DNA from: an uncultured Alphaproteobacteria bacterium
Lineage (GTDB): Bacteria > Pseudomonadota > Alphaproteobacteria > Puniceispirillales > UBA1172
Direction of reading: 5' to 3'
NCBI GenBank assembly: GCA_958431225.1
Contig: OY288107.1
Location: 817,953-881,952, forward strand
Length of the DNA stretch: 64,000 nt
Under the pieces are notes generated by a model. The model saw only the letters and a list, made by a program, of their open reading frames with translations, did not search any database and was not told the origin of the DNA. A program made the translations under genes and the position numbers. Of this stretch, positions 45,960 to 54,168 are shown in pieces; the stretch's first letter is position 1, and the number at the start of each line of letters is the position of its first letter.

Positions 45960-46111
45960 TAGTGGGGGTATGGGGGCTTGCCCCCATTATAAAATCCACC
46001 CCAAGCGCTCATCGGTCGCTGAAAAAGGGGCGCAAAGTGCCGTGGCATAAACCAAAAATTCGCTCCACGGCGCTCCGTGGTTGGGGGGTTTGGGGGGCGA
46101 AGCGCCCCCAT
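45960..46111. repeat. Reversed spacer block and R arm of the palindromic element
   Basis: GTGGGGGTATGGGGGCTTGC... at 45960-45990 is the reversed spacer block; 46003-46111 is a complete R arm (AGCGCTCATCGGTCGCTG..., CAAAAATTCGC, palindrome CCACGGCGCTCCGTGG, outer GGGGCGAAGCGCCCCCA). It closes the cassette opened by the L arm at 43108 and lies between convergent genes. Confidence 0.88.
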
Positions 46112-46114
46112 AAA

Positions 46115-46804
46115 CTAATACTTAGACCAAATAGCATTCTTAATCTGCGTCATAAATTCCGCGTGTGCTTTCTGTTCATCTTCGCTGATAGGAAATTCGC
46201 GCAATTTGATGGGTGCGGTAGGTTTTTGCATCACGTGTTCTTCGGGTGCGGGTGTGGTTGTGGGCGTTGTGTCGTCTGCCATGAGGCTAAGTTGTCTGCC
46301 GCCGATGAGTTCTATATAGACTTCTGCGAGCAGATATACGTCTATGAGTGCGCCGTGGAGTTGGCGTTTTGCGGTATCTATATCAAAGCGGCGGCAGAGT
46401 GCGTCTAGGCTTGCGGGGCTACCGGGGAATTTTTTGCGCGCCATCAATAATGTGTCTTTGGTGCGTGCCATATTGATGGCTGTGCGCTCAATTCGCTTCA
46501 ATTCGGCATTGATGAATCCGACATCAAATTCTGCGTTATGGATAATGAGTGGGTCGTCGCCGATAAAGGCGAGGAATTCGTCGGCGATATCGGCGAAGAG
46601 GGGTTCGTGTTTGAGGCTTTCGGCGGTCATGCCGTGGACTTTGCTGGCTTCTGCATCAATGTCGCGTTCGGGGTTGATGCGCACATGGTAGTGGGTACCG
46701 GTGGGGATATAGTCATTGAGTTCGAGCGCGCCGATTTCAATGATTCGGTGGCCTTCTTCGTGTTTGAGTCCGGTGGTTTCGGTATCCAAAACAATTTCAC
46801 GCAT
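46115..46804 (-). CDS. dnaQ: DNA polymerase III epsilon subunit (proofreading)
   Basis: 3'-5' exonuclease of the replicative polymerase. The ATG 46802-46804 (229 residues, MREIVLDTETTGL) follows AAAGGAAA; the longer frame adds 19 residues. Exo I DTETTG near residue 6, Exo II HNAEFDVGFIN near 95 and Exo III HGALIDVYLLAEVY near 150 give the DEDDh set. The tail after about 170 carries TPTTTPAP and the polymerase-binding region. It overlaps coaE by 8 bp; dnaQ-coaE-maf is the usual alphaproteobacterial order. Confidence 0.96.
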   Translation of the reverse strand: MREIVLDTETTGLKHEEGHRIIEIGALELNDYIPTGTHYHVRINPERDIDAEASKVHGMTAESLKHEPLFADIADEFLAFIGDDPLIIHNAEFDVGFINAELKRIERTAINMARTKDTLLMARKKFPGSPASLDALCRRFDIDTAKRQLHGALIDVYLLAEVYIELIGGRQLSLMADDTTPTTTPAPEEHVMQKPTAPIKLREFPISEDEQKAHAEFMTQIKNAIWSKY

Positions 46805-47465
46805 GGGGGTTTCCTTTGGGGTTTGTGCCTCTGAGGGTAATGTCGTTGAGCATTTGTGCAATATACCATTTCATAGCAGTGATGCCAAAGCTTGTGGGGA
46901 TAATATAATCGGCGCGTTGGCATTTTTCGGCGTTGGGCATTTGGGCGGCGATGATTTGGTTAAAACGCGCTTCGTCCATATTTGGTCGAGCTAATGCGCG
47001 TTTTTTCTGCAGGTAGGGCGAGGTTGAAACCACTGCCACATAGTCGCATTCATTATCGGCGTTGGTCTCAAAAAGGAGAGGAATATCATAGACAATAATG
47101 GGGACAATAACGGGGTGATTCGCGCGCGCCATTTTTTCCGTCCAATGCTCGCGTTGTTGGCGGAGGCGCGGGTGGATGATGGCTTCAAGGGCGCGGCGTT
47201 TTTTTGTATCGCCAAAAATTTCCGCCCCGAGTAATTGGCGGTCAATCGCGCCTTTATTTTTGGTGGCGGCGGCGGCGGCGGGGAATTGTGCCAGCACGGC
47301 GGCGATAATGTCGGCATCTTGTGCCAGCATCGCATGCACAGCGGCATCGGCATCATACACGGGCAGGGCTAGCGTGCGGAGATGCGCCGCCACGGTAGAT
47401 TTACCCATAGCCACCGCGCCGGTCAGCCCCAATTTTATGGTATCAGTTTTCATATCAGTTTCCAT
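46797..47465 (-). CDS. coaE: Dephospho-CoA kinase
   Basis: Last step of coenzyme A synthesis. The 222 residues carry the P-loop GLTGAVAMGKSTV near 13-25, YDADAAVHAML and the LID/substrate region VYDIPLLFET. The N-terminus METDMKTD is an in-frame duplication; the second Met (47453) may be the true start. A strong G6/C6 hairpin (GGGGGGCGTCCCCCC) lies immediately before the ATG and inside the maf 3' end, and may hide or replace the ribosome site. Confidence 0.94.
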   Translation of the reverse strand: METDMKTDTIKLGLTGAVAMGKSTVAAHLRTLALPVYDADAAVHAMLAQDADIIAAVLAQFPAAAAATKNKGAIDRQLLGAEIFGDTKKRRALEAIIHPRLRQQREHWTEKMARANHPVIVPIIVYDIPLLFETNADNECDYVAVVSTSPYLQKKRALARPNMDEARFNQIIAAQMPNAEKCQRADYIIPTSFGITAMKWYIAQMLNDITLRGTNPKGNPHA

Positions 47466-48108
47466 GGGGGGACGCCCCCCTTTCCAACCGCAATCCCATT
47501 ATGCGTAAATGCGCCAAACATTCAAGCAGTGGAAACCCCATAATCGTATAAAAACACCCCTCCATTGCGGAAAATAATTGCGCGCCAAGACCTTCAATCA
47601 TATAGACGCCAGGTGTTTGCAACGCCACATCGCCGAGCATGTCCACATAATTTTCAGCAAAATCAGCATCAAGCGCGCGCATAGTCAGACGCGGTGTTTT
47701 GACCACATGCCAAAGCCGTTGCCCATCAAGCAACATCACCCCCGCCGTCACCAATTCATGGCTAGCCCCCCCGAGCATTTTGATTCGTGCCACCGCCTCA
47801 TCACGGCAAGCCGGCTTGGCATAAATCGCGCCGTCATAAACCAATAGCTGATCCGACGCCACCACCACAGCATCGGGTTGGCGCACGGATATTTTGCGCG
47901 CTTTAGCTTCGGCGAGCATCGTCGCGGTATCGGCGGGGGATAAAGAATCATGCACGGCGGCATCGCGCAAAGATTCTTCATCAACGCGCGGTGCCAGCGC
48001 CTCATATTTCAGCCCGGCATTAGTGAACATGGCTTGGCGGGCGGCACTCGCACTCGCCAAAATCAGATGCTGATGCGGCAGGGCAAATAATGCGTTAGTT
48101 GTTGGCAT
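47455..48108 (-). CDS. maf: Maf-type nucleotide pyrophosphatase
   Basis: House-cleaning pyrophosphatase for modified nucleotides. From ATG 48106-48108 it has 217 residues: LILASASAARQAMFTNAGL near 12-30 (the family SASxRR motif), ALAPRVDEE, VVVASDQLLVYDG with the catalytic Asp, and MEGCFYTIMGFPL near the end. The C-terminus (RGASPHGN) is coded by a G/C hairpin that resembles the outer tip of the palindromic element. It overlaps ppsR by 14 bp. Confidence 0.92.
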   Translation of the reverse strand: MPTTNALFALPHQHLILASASAARQAMFTNAGLKYEALAPRVDEESLRDAAVHDSLSPADTATMLAEAKARKISVRQPDAVVVASDQLLVYDGAIYAKPACRDEAVARIKMLGGASHELVTAGVMLLDGQRLWHVVKTPRLTMRALDADFAENYVDMLGDVALQTPGVYMIEGLGAQLFSAMEGCFYTIMGFPLLECLAHLRIMGLRLERGASPHGN

Positions 48109-48928
48109 GCGTCTCACGCCAAACTTGATAAAGATTGATAATTTCGGCGGCGGTTTCTTCAATAGATTTACGGCTCACATCAATCATCGGCCAGTTTTGT
48201 GCTTGAAACAGCCGCCGTGCCGCACTTAACTCGTCATTGATGGCACGAATATCCGCATAATGCACATTGCCGGCATCTTTCATACTCTCAAGCCGATTTT
48301 TACGAATTTGCGACAGCCGCCGCGCCTCTTTAATCAAACCGATGACCATAATCTTATGTTTGGTGATTTGTTCCAAAGGCGGCGCAATCCCCGGCACCAA
48401 CGGATAATTCGCCACTTTATAGCCGCGATTGGCTAGATAGATTGCGGTCGGGGTTTTGGAGCTGCGCGACACCCCCACCAACAGAATATCGGCGTCTTTG
48501 AGCGTATCCATCGCCTGCCCATCATCGTGATGCACGGCAAATTCAAGGGCTTCCATGCGTTCAAAATACGCCTCATCCATGCGGTGCTGCCCGCCAGCGA
48601 TATTGCTCGCCGGCTTACCAAGTTTTTGTGCCAAAATATGCACCGCATGATCCAAAATCCCCAAATGCGGCACTTGATGGCGGATGCAGATCTCTTCAAG
48701 CGCGCGGCGAATTTCGGGGTTGGAAACACTAAAAAACACCAGCCCGCCGACCTCAGCAATCATAGCATCCACAGCATCCAGATGCGCGCGCGTACGCACC
48801 AGAGTCCAAACATGTTCGGTCGCAACCGCATCAGGAAACTGCCCCAACGCCGCCCGTGCCAGCCCATGCGTCGTTTCCCCGGTAGCATCCGAAACCAGAT
48901 GTAGATGAATAGATTTTTTGCGCTTCAT
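48095..48928 (-). CDS. ppsR: Phosphoenolpyruvate synthase/PPDK regulatory protein
   Basis: Bifunctional ADP-dependent kinase and pyrophosphorylase that switches pyruvate phosphate dikinase or PEP synthase on and off (DUF299). The 277 residues begin HLHLVSDATGETTHGLARA, contain the P-loop GVSRSSKTPTAIYLAN near 155-170 and ANYPLVPG, and end with EETAAEIINLY. It borders the candidate oriC, reading away from it, as in many Alphaproteobacteria. Confidence 0.95.
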   Translation of the reverse strand: MKRKKSIHLHLVSDATGETTHGLARAALGQFPDAVATEHVWTLVRTRAHLDAVDAMIAEVGGLVFFSVSNPEIRRALEEICIRHQVPHLGILDHAVHILAQKLGKPASNIAGGQHRMDEAYFERMEALEFAVHHDDGQAMDTLKDADILLVGVSRSSKTPTAIYLANRGYKVANYPLVPGIAPPLEQITKHKIMVIGLIKEARRLSQIRKNRLESMKDAGNVHYADIRAINDELSAARRLFQAQNWPMIDVSRKSIEETAAEIINLYQVWRETHANN

Positions 48929-49276
48929 AATCCCCTATTAAAGCAGACCGCATTTTTTACGCAATGGATAATCCGCCTCTCCCCCAAAAATCTTGTGGAA
49001 AAAATGTGCAAATAGCGGATAAATTCTGCGGCGCACTGATTCCATCACCACAACCAAAATTCTTTCCACAAATTTATACCATAAGCAAAATTCCACCACC
49101 ACCGCACCATGAATTTTGGGGATAATTTTTTTACTAGTTGTTTTGTGGGTGATTTTTCATCTGATTCGTGCTTATATCTATGGGGATAGTTTTGGCGTTA
49201 CTGGAAATCACCTTTCCCCAACCACCAACCACTACCACAACCTTTTTTTAAAATAAAAAATTTGAAAGATGCCCAA
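48929..49276. other. Candidate chromosomal replication origin (oriC)
   Basis: A 348-bp non-coding, AT-rich gap between divergent ppsR and hemE. In Caulobacter and Rickettsia the origin lies beside hemE. DnaA-box-like words are TGTGGAAAA (48994-49002) and CTTTCCACA (49062-49070), each with one or two mismatches to TTATCCACA; GGGGATAATTTTTTTAC (49118 onward) is an AT-rich tract, and two GATTC sites (GANTC type) are at about 49038 and 49163. parA/parB and four parS sites follow 6-11 kb away. No ORF or palindromic element is in the gap. Promoters of hemE and ppsR must also be here. Confidence 0.6.
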
Positions 49277-50362
49277 ATGCGAATTCTTGATACCATCAAT
49301 GGCAATATTGGCACTGATAGCACTAGTGTCCCAATCTGGTTTATGCGCCAAGCCGGACGCTATCTACCCGAATATAAGGCTTTGCGTGCCACCACCAGCG
49401 ACTTCATCAGTTACTGCCTAGACAGCGATAAAGCGGTAGAAGCCACGTTGCAACCGATTCGCCGTTATGATTTGGACGCCGCCATCGTTTTCTCGGATAT
49501 TTTACTGATTCCATGGGCAATGGGCTACGATCTGCGCTTTGAGGAAGGCAAAGGCCCCATCCTCACCCCGCCAAAAAACCCGGCAGAAATTCCCGAAACC
49601 GCCCCCGAAGCCATAAAAACCCGCCTAGCCCCCATAGGAAAAACCATCAAAAAAACCCGCACCCAACTAGCCAAAGATAAAGCACTCATCGGCTTCTGCG
49701 GCGCCCCATGGACCGTATCCACCTACATCATAGAGGGCGGCACCAGCCGCGATTTCACCAAAACAAAAAAATGCCTCTGGCAAAACCGCCCCAATTTTAA
49801 CCACCTCATAGACGCCCTCATCACCCACTCCATTGAATTTTTGGTCATGCAAGCCCGGAGCGGTGCCGATATTTTGATGATTTTTGACAGTTGGGCCGGC
49901 ATCGTCCCGGGCGCGCACCAAAAATCCTACATTTTCGAGACCACCGCCCGCATCATCGCCGGCGTACGCGCGCGCAATATCACCGCCCCTATCATCGCCT
50001 TCCCCAAAGGCTTTTGTGGCAATTTCACCGATTACGTCCAAACCACCAAATGCGATGTTTTAGCCATAGACCACACCATCTGCCCCGCATGGCTGAACGC
50101 CCAGCTCCCCAAAAATATCCCCGTCCAAGGCAATTTGGATCCCATGGCAGTAGAAATCGGCGGCAAAACTATGCTAGAATGCGCCGCAGATATTTGCGAT
50201 GCGTTCAAAACCCGCCCGCATATCTTTAATTTAGGACACGGCATGGGGCAACACACACCCCCAGAAAACGTAGCAGAACTCGTCAATTTCCTCCGCGCCC
50301 CCGAATCAACACGCACATCAACACGCACATCAAAACGCGAATCACCAAAAGGAGAAAAATAA
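49277..50362 (+). CDS. hemE: Uroporphyrinogen decarboxylase
   Basis: Decarboxylates uroporphyrinogen III to coproporphyrinogen III. The ATG at 49277 gives MRILDTINGN (361 residues); an upstream TTG is a less likely start. Signatures PIWFMRQAGRYLPEY, FSDILLIPWAMG, GFCGAPWTVSTYIIEGG and FNLGHGMGQHTPPENV are visible. The C-terminus (STRTSTRTSKRESPK) is a tandem-repeat extension from 12-bp units at 50305-50345. It is followed directly by hemJ. Confidence 0.96.
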   Translation: MRILDTINGNIGTDSTSVPIWFMRQAGRYLPEYKALRATTSDFISYCLDSDKAVEATLQPIRRYDLDAAIVFSDILLIPWAMGYDLRFEEGKGPILTPPKNPAEIPETAPEAIKTRLAPIGKTIKKTRTQLAKDKALIGFCGAPWTVSTYIIEGGTSRDFTKTKKCLWQNRPNFNHLIDALITHSIEFLVMQARSGADILMIFDSWAGIVPGAHQKSYIFETTARIIAGVRARNITAPIIAFPKGFCGNFTDYVQTTKCDVLAIDHTICPAWLNAQLPKNIPVQGNLDPMAVEIGGKTMLECAADICDAFKTRPHIFNLGHGMGQHTPPENVAELVNFLRAPESTRTSTRTSKRESPKGEK

Positions 50363-50791
50363 ATGCTCTATCTATGGATAAAAACCATCCACATCATCGC
50401 CATCATATCATGGATGGTGGGGCTGCTCTATCTGCCCCGCCTTTATGTCTATCACAGCACCGCCCGCAAAAATTCCCGCCAAGACCACACATTCCGCCTC
50501 ATGGAAAAACGCCTGCTAAAACGCATCATGACCCCGGCCATGATCACCGCCATCCTCGCCGGCTTGACGCTGATCGCCCTAAACCCGCAGCTCCTGACGC
50601 AAATATGGCTACAAATAAAAATCGCTTTGGTGCTGGCGCTCATCGGCATCCACGGCAAATTTTCCGTCATGCGCAAAACTTTTATTAACGGCACCGCCAA
50701 AAAATCCCAAAACTACTACCGCATCTGGAACGAAGTGCCGACTGCACTCATGGTCTGCATCATCATCCTAGTTATCGTGCGTCCTTTTTAA
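50363..50791 (+). CDS. hemJ: Protoporphyrinogen IX oxidase HemJ
   Basis: Membrane protoporphyrinogen oxidase of the HemJ type. The 142 residues have four hydrophobic helices; WIKTIHIIAIISWMVGLLYLP carries the conserved His of the haem site (shown to 20: IKTIHIIAIISWMVGLLYLP), and HGKFS and YRIWNEVP are further family motifs. AAGGAG ends inside hemE and the ATG follows the hemE stop directly, so the pair is coupled. Confidence 0.93.
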   Translation: MLYLWIKTIHIIAIISWMVGLLYLPRLYVYHSTARKNSRQDHTFRLMEKRLLKRIMTPAMITAILAGLTLIALNPQLLTQIWLQIKIALVLALIGIHGKFSVMRKTFINGTAKKSQNYYRIWNEVPTALMVCIIILVIVRPF

Positions 50792-50801
50792 TAAACTGTT
50801 C

Positions 50802-50829
50802 TTGACAATCAGCAGATTTGCTGTATATG
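50802..50829 (+). promoter_or_regulatory. Promoter of rho
   Basis: TTGACA (50802-50807) and TATATG (50824-50829) with a 16-bp spacer, about 85 bp before the rho ATG. The spacer holds an inverted repeat AGCA-GATT-TGCT that could be an operator. Confidence 0.6.
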
Positions 50830-50912
50830 TCAAAATTCCTTCCCGATAAAAACACGCTGTTGTTTTTCTCCTTTACGAATCACCCTTGACGCATTGCGAT
50901 TGGCGATTACCC

Positions 50913-52172
50913 ATGAATCTGCAAGACCTGAAGAAAAAAACCCCCGCCGAACTCCTATCCTACGCCGAAGAGCTAGAGATCGAAAACGCCTCTACCTTAC
51001 GCAAACAGGATATGATGTTCGCCATCCTAAAACAGCTCGCCGAGGACGACGTGCCGATATACGGCGGCGGCGTCCTTGAGGTGCTAGCCGATGGCTTCGG
51101 CTTCCTGCGCTCGCCCGAATCAAATTACCTCCCCGGCCCCGACGACATCTACGTCTCCCCCAGCCAAGTGCGCCGCTTCAGCCTCCGCACCGGCGACACC
51201 GTGGACGGACTCATCCGCGCCCCCCAAGAAGGCGAACGCTATTTCGCCCTCCTAAAAGTAGAACAAGTCAATTTTGAAGACCCATCAGCCGTACGCCAAC
51301 GCATCAATTTTGATAACCTAACCCCCCTATATCCCCAAACCCGCATCAAGTTTGAACAACCCTACACCCCGGAAAATAAAGACTATATCCCCCGCGTCAT
51401 AGATTTAGTCTCCCCCATGGGCAAAGGCCAAAGAGGACTCATAGTCGCCCCCCCCCGCACCGGCAAAACCATGATGCTCCAATCCATAGCCCACGCCATC
51501 TCCATCAACCACCCCGAAGTCTATCTCATCGTGCTACTAATAGACGAACGCCCCGAAGAAGTCACCGACATGCAACGTTCGGTCAATGGCGAAGTCATCT
51601 CCTCAACCTTTGACGAGCCAGCAGCCCGCCACGTCCAAGTCACCGACATGGTCATAGAAAAAGCCAAACGCCTAGTAGAACACAAACGCGACGTAGTCAT
51701 CCTCCTAGACAGCATAACCCGCCTAGCCCGCGCCTATAACACCGTCGTCCCATCCTCAGGCAAAGTGCTAACCGGCGGCGTAGACGCCAACGCCCTCCAA
51801 CGCCCCAAACGCTTTTTCGGCGCGGCAAGAAACGTAGAAGAAGGCGGCTCCCTAACCATCATAGCAACCGCCCTAATAGAAACCGGAAGCCGCATGGATG
51901 AAGTCATATTCGAAGAATTCAAAGGAACCGGAAACTCCGAAGTAATCCTAGACCGCAAACTATCAGACAAACGCGTATTCCCAGCAATAGACATAACACG
52001 CTCAGGAACAAGAAAAGAAGAACTGCTAATAGAAAAAGACACACTAGCAAAAATGTGGGTATTACGCCGAATTCTCATGCCAATGGGACAAGTAGACGGA
52101 ATGGAATTCCTACTAGACAAACTAAAACAAAGCAAAAGCAACGAAGATTTTTTCCAATCAATGAACCAATAG
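50913..52172 (+). CDS. rho: Transcription termination factor Rho
   Basis: Hexameric RNA-dependent ATPase that ends transcription. From ATG 50913 it has 419 residues: [20 protein letters not shown], the cold-shock-like RNA-binding domain ([20 protein letters not shown]), Walker [10 protein letters not shown], Walker [17 protein letters not shown], and the C-terminal [24 protein letters not shown] (20 of these). The codons become strongly A/C-rich in the last 300 bp, next to the element arm at 52173. Confidence 0.97.
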   Translation: MNLQDLKKKTPAELLSYAEELEIENASTLRKQDMMFAILKQLAEDDVPIYGGGVLEVLADGFGFLRSPESNYLPGPDDIYVSPSQVRRFSLRTGDTVDGLIRAPQEGERYFALLKVEQVNFEDPSAVRQRINFDNLTPLYPQTRIKFEQPYTPENKDYIPRVIDLVSPMGKGQRGLIVAPPRTGKTMMLQSIAHAISINHPEVYLIVLLIDERPEEVTDMQRSVNGEVISSTFDEPAARHVQVTDMVIEKAKRLVEHKRDVVILLDSITRLARAYNTVVPSSGKVLTGGVDANALQRPKRFFGAARNVEEGGSLTIIATALIETGSRMDEVIFEEFKGTGNSEVILDRKLSDKRVFPAIDITRSGTRKEELLIEKDTLAKMWVLRRILMPMGQVDGMEFLLDKLKQSKSNEDFFQSMNQ

Positions 52173-52249
52173 CACGAAACGCCGTGCCGCGAATTTTTGG
52201 TTTATGCCATAACGCCCTGCGCCAATTTCTTCACCAACCGATGATCGCT
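52173..52249. repeat. L arm (inner part) at the left edge of the nuclease cassette
   Basis: Starts right after the rho stop with CGAAACGCCGTGCCGCGAATTT, the inner palindrome and core of the L arm, and ends AACCGATGATCGCTT at the inner boundary. The outer G/C tract is missing. The nuclease ribosome site begins 15 bp further on. Confidence 0.85.
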
Positions 52250-52281
52250 TGATTGAAATAAAAAAATGGAGGACTTTACCT

Positions 52282-53220
52282 ATGACTACGCAAAAATCTT
52301 ACTATCGGGTCAGGCTAGGGAAGGGGCATAAGAATGCCGATAAATGCTATCAGGGCGAGTTTTTTGGCGTACTTGATGCTGGCATTTTTGGTGATCTTTC
52401 CTATGATCTTCCTGAAGATCGGAATGTTTTTATTGAAAAATTCCGCAGTAAGTTTCTGGAACGTAACCCAACTAAAACAAAAGGTGCAGCTACTCGTGCC
52501 TGTGGCACAAATTGGAATGTCTCTAAGGGAATAAAGACAGGGGATATAGTGCTTTGTCCGAACGGAAAGGGCAAATATTGGATTGGCGAAGTCATTAGCG
52601 ATTATTTGTATGAAGCCGATAGTTTCTTCCCCCATCAGCGTAAAGTCGCTTGGTTTCCTGCACTTGTTGCACATGCTGATATGTCATTGGGACTTAAAAG
52701 GTCGGCTGGCTCTATTAAGACAGATGTCAATATTACAAAATATGCCGAAGAGATTGAGAAATTCATTTCTGGCGTATCGCCATCTCAACTGAACGCGAGC
52801 GATGAATCTGTTGAAGATGCTTCCGAGTTTGCTTTGGAGGAGCATCTTGAGGATTTTTTAGTTAAAAATTGGGCATCAACCGAACTTGGGAAGAAATATG
52901 ACATTTACGAAGAAGATGGTGAGATTATCGGACAGCAATTTCAAACTGATACGGGACCCATCGATATTCTTGCAATTAGCAAAGACAAAAAAGAGTTTTT
53001 GGTTATTGAATTAAAAAAAGGTCAAGCAAGCGATAAAGTAGTTGGGCAGATTTTGAGATACATGGATTATGTTCAAGAAGCAGAGGCAATGCGTGGAGAA
53101 AAAGTGCGCGGTGCCATTATTGCATTTGAAGACAATAAAGGTCTTGAACGCGCCCTTAGTGCCGTTGGAAACATAGATTTCTACGAATATAAAGTCAATT
53201 TCAGCCTATCCAAAAAATAA
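52282..53220 (+). CDS. NucS/Mrr-like PD-(D/E)xK nuclease with N-terminal binding domain
   Basis: Predicted DNA nuclease, 312 residues from the ATG at 52282 (GGAGG ten bases upstream). The C-terminal domain (about 180-312) has the NucS/DUF91-type core: LEEHLEDFLVKNW, Asp228 in TGPIDILAIS, Glu243 and Lys245 in FLVIELKKGQ, then GQILRYMDYV. The N-terminal 130 residues include GDIVLCPNGKGKYWIGEVI and HQRKVAWF, a PUA/EVE-like pattern often found in nucleases that read modified or mismatched DNA. Substrate is unknown. Codon use is AT-richer than in rho and ogt. It fits tightly between an L arm (15 bp) and an R arm (7 bp). Confidence 0.85.
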   Translation: MTTQKSYYRVRLGKGHKNADKCYQGEFFGVLDAGIFGDLSYDLPEDRNVFIEKFRSKFLERNPTKTKGAATRACGTNWNVSKGIKTGDIVLCPNGKGKYWIGEVISDYLYEADSFFPHQRKVAWFPALVAHADMSLGLKRSAGSIKTDVNITKYAEEIEKFISGVSPSQLNASDESVEDASEFALEEHLEDFLVKNWASTELGKKYDIYEEDGEIIGQQFQTDTGPIDILAISKDKKEFLVIELKKGQASDKVVGQILRYMDYVQEAEAMRGEKVRGAIIAFEDNKGLERALSAVGNIDFYEYKVNFSLSKK

Positions 53221-53227
53221 CCACTAA

Positions 53228-53338
53228 AGCGCGCTCATCATTCAAAAAAGAAAAGGGCGCAGAGTGCCGTGGCATAAACCAAAAACCCGCCCCGCCGCGC
53301 TCGGCGGTCGGGGGGTTTGGGGGGCGAAGCGCCCCCAT
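53228..53338. repeat. R arm at the right edge of the nuclease cassette
   Basis: Begins AGCGCGCTCATCATTC seven bases after the nuclease stop, then GGGCGCAGAGTGCCGTGGCATAAACC-type sequence, palindrome CGCCGCGCTCGGCGG, and ends with GGGGCGAAGCGCCCCCAT just before ogt. It is the mirror of the L arm at 52173. Confidence 0.88.
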
Positions 53339-53345
53339 AAATAAC

Positions 53346-53837
53346 TCAACAAAACCTTTTCTCATGCTTGATAAGCCCTTCCTTAACGGCAAGATTACGC
53401 TCATCATCGGTAGCAAGGTGGTGATAAGCCCCGAAATTTCCAAGTTTTCCGTCGCCCCGGAGTATGCGGTGGCAAGGGTAGATAATTGGTATTGGGTTAT
53501 TGGCGCAAGCGGAGCCGGCGGCGCGTGCTGATTTGCGTGAGAATCCGGCTGATTCGGCGAATTCGGCGTAGCTTAGTGTTGCGCCGTAAGGCACGCGGCG
53601 TAGTGCTTCAAGCCATTTTCTGCGTTCTTTTGTGCATTCTGTGAGTGCGATTGGCACATCAAATTCTTGGCGTTTGCCGAGGGCGTATTCGTTTAATTGG
53701 CGAAATCCTTCATCCAAAATCGCATCACTACCACCATCTGCTTGCGAATCACTAGCCCAAGTAATGTTGGTAATGGCGGTGCCATCTGATGTCATAGTAA
53801 TATCCCCGAAGGGCGTTTTTTCTGTTCTGCTTGGCAT
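53346..53837 (-). CDS. ogt: Methylated-DNA-protein-cysteine methyltransferase
   Basis: Suicide repair of O6-alkylguanine. The 163 residues have the active site PIIYPCHRILRGDGKLGNFG with Cys in PCHR near 122, VPYGATLSYAEFA, and the helix-turn-helix SARAAGSACANNP. Length is typical. Its 5' end and leader are duplicated 340 bp to the right (see 53830-53905 and 54169-54245). Confidence 0.94.
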   Translation of the reverse strand: MPSRTEKTPFGDITMTSDGTAITNITWASDSQADGGSDAILDEGFRQLNEYALGKRQEFDVPIALTECTKERRKWLEALRRVPYGATLSYAEFAESAGFSRKSARAAGSACANNPIPIIYPCHRILRGDGKLGNFGAYHHLATDDERNLAVKEGLIKHEKRFC

Positions 53838-53905
53838 TGCTATCTCCTATAAAGAAACTTGCATTGATAATTTCATGCTAGAGCAAAATTTTATGTCGGG
53901 TCAAG
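53830..53905. repeat. Direct repeat copy 1: ogt start, leader and first mnmE codons
   Basis: 76 bp from CTTGGCATTGC (ogt start codon on the minus strand) through TCCTATAAAG and TTGATAATTTCATG to ATG-TCG-GGT-CAA, which equals the mnmE start (MSGQ against MLGQ). It matches 54169-54245 with a few differences. Between the copies lies an L-R palindromic element. Confidence 0.85.
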
Positions 53906-54145
53906 CGCCGAACGCCACGGAACGCCGTGGAGCGAATTTTTGGCGTATGCCACAACATCCCGCGCCTCTTATATGTTGATGGCGATGAGCGCGCTTTAAT
54001 TTTTACCAAGAGGGCTTGCCCCCATTTTTTACGAACCATAGCGCTCATCGGTTGCTAAAAAAGAGGCACAGCGCGCTATGGCATAAACCAAAAATTCGCT
54101 CCACGGCGTTCCGTGGTCGGGGGGTGTGGGGGGCGAAGCGCCCCC
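53906..54145. repeat. Internally deleted palindromic element between ogt and mnmE
   Basis: L arm without its outer tract (53906 to about 53998), a shortened spacer keeping GGGCTTGCCCCCA and TTTTTTACGAACCATAGCG, and a complete R arm (about 54034-54145, ending GGGGCGAAGCGCCCCC). It is bracketed by the 76-bp direct repeats. Apart from these repeats, no gene is visible in 53838-54232. Confidence 0.85.
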
Positions 54146-54168
54146 GCGAATCACCAAACAAAACTTTA

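Noticed and set aside
43108-46111. Classical IS element or composite transposon
   Set aside because: No transposase, no terminal DDE/HUH/Tyr or Ser recombinase motifs, and no short target duplication was found at the arm ends.
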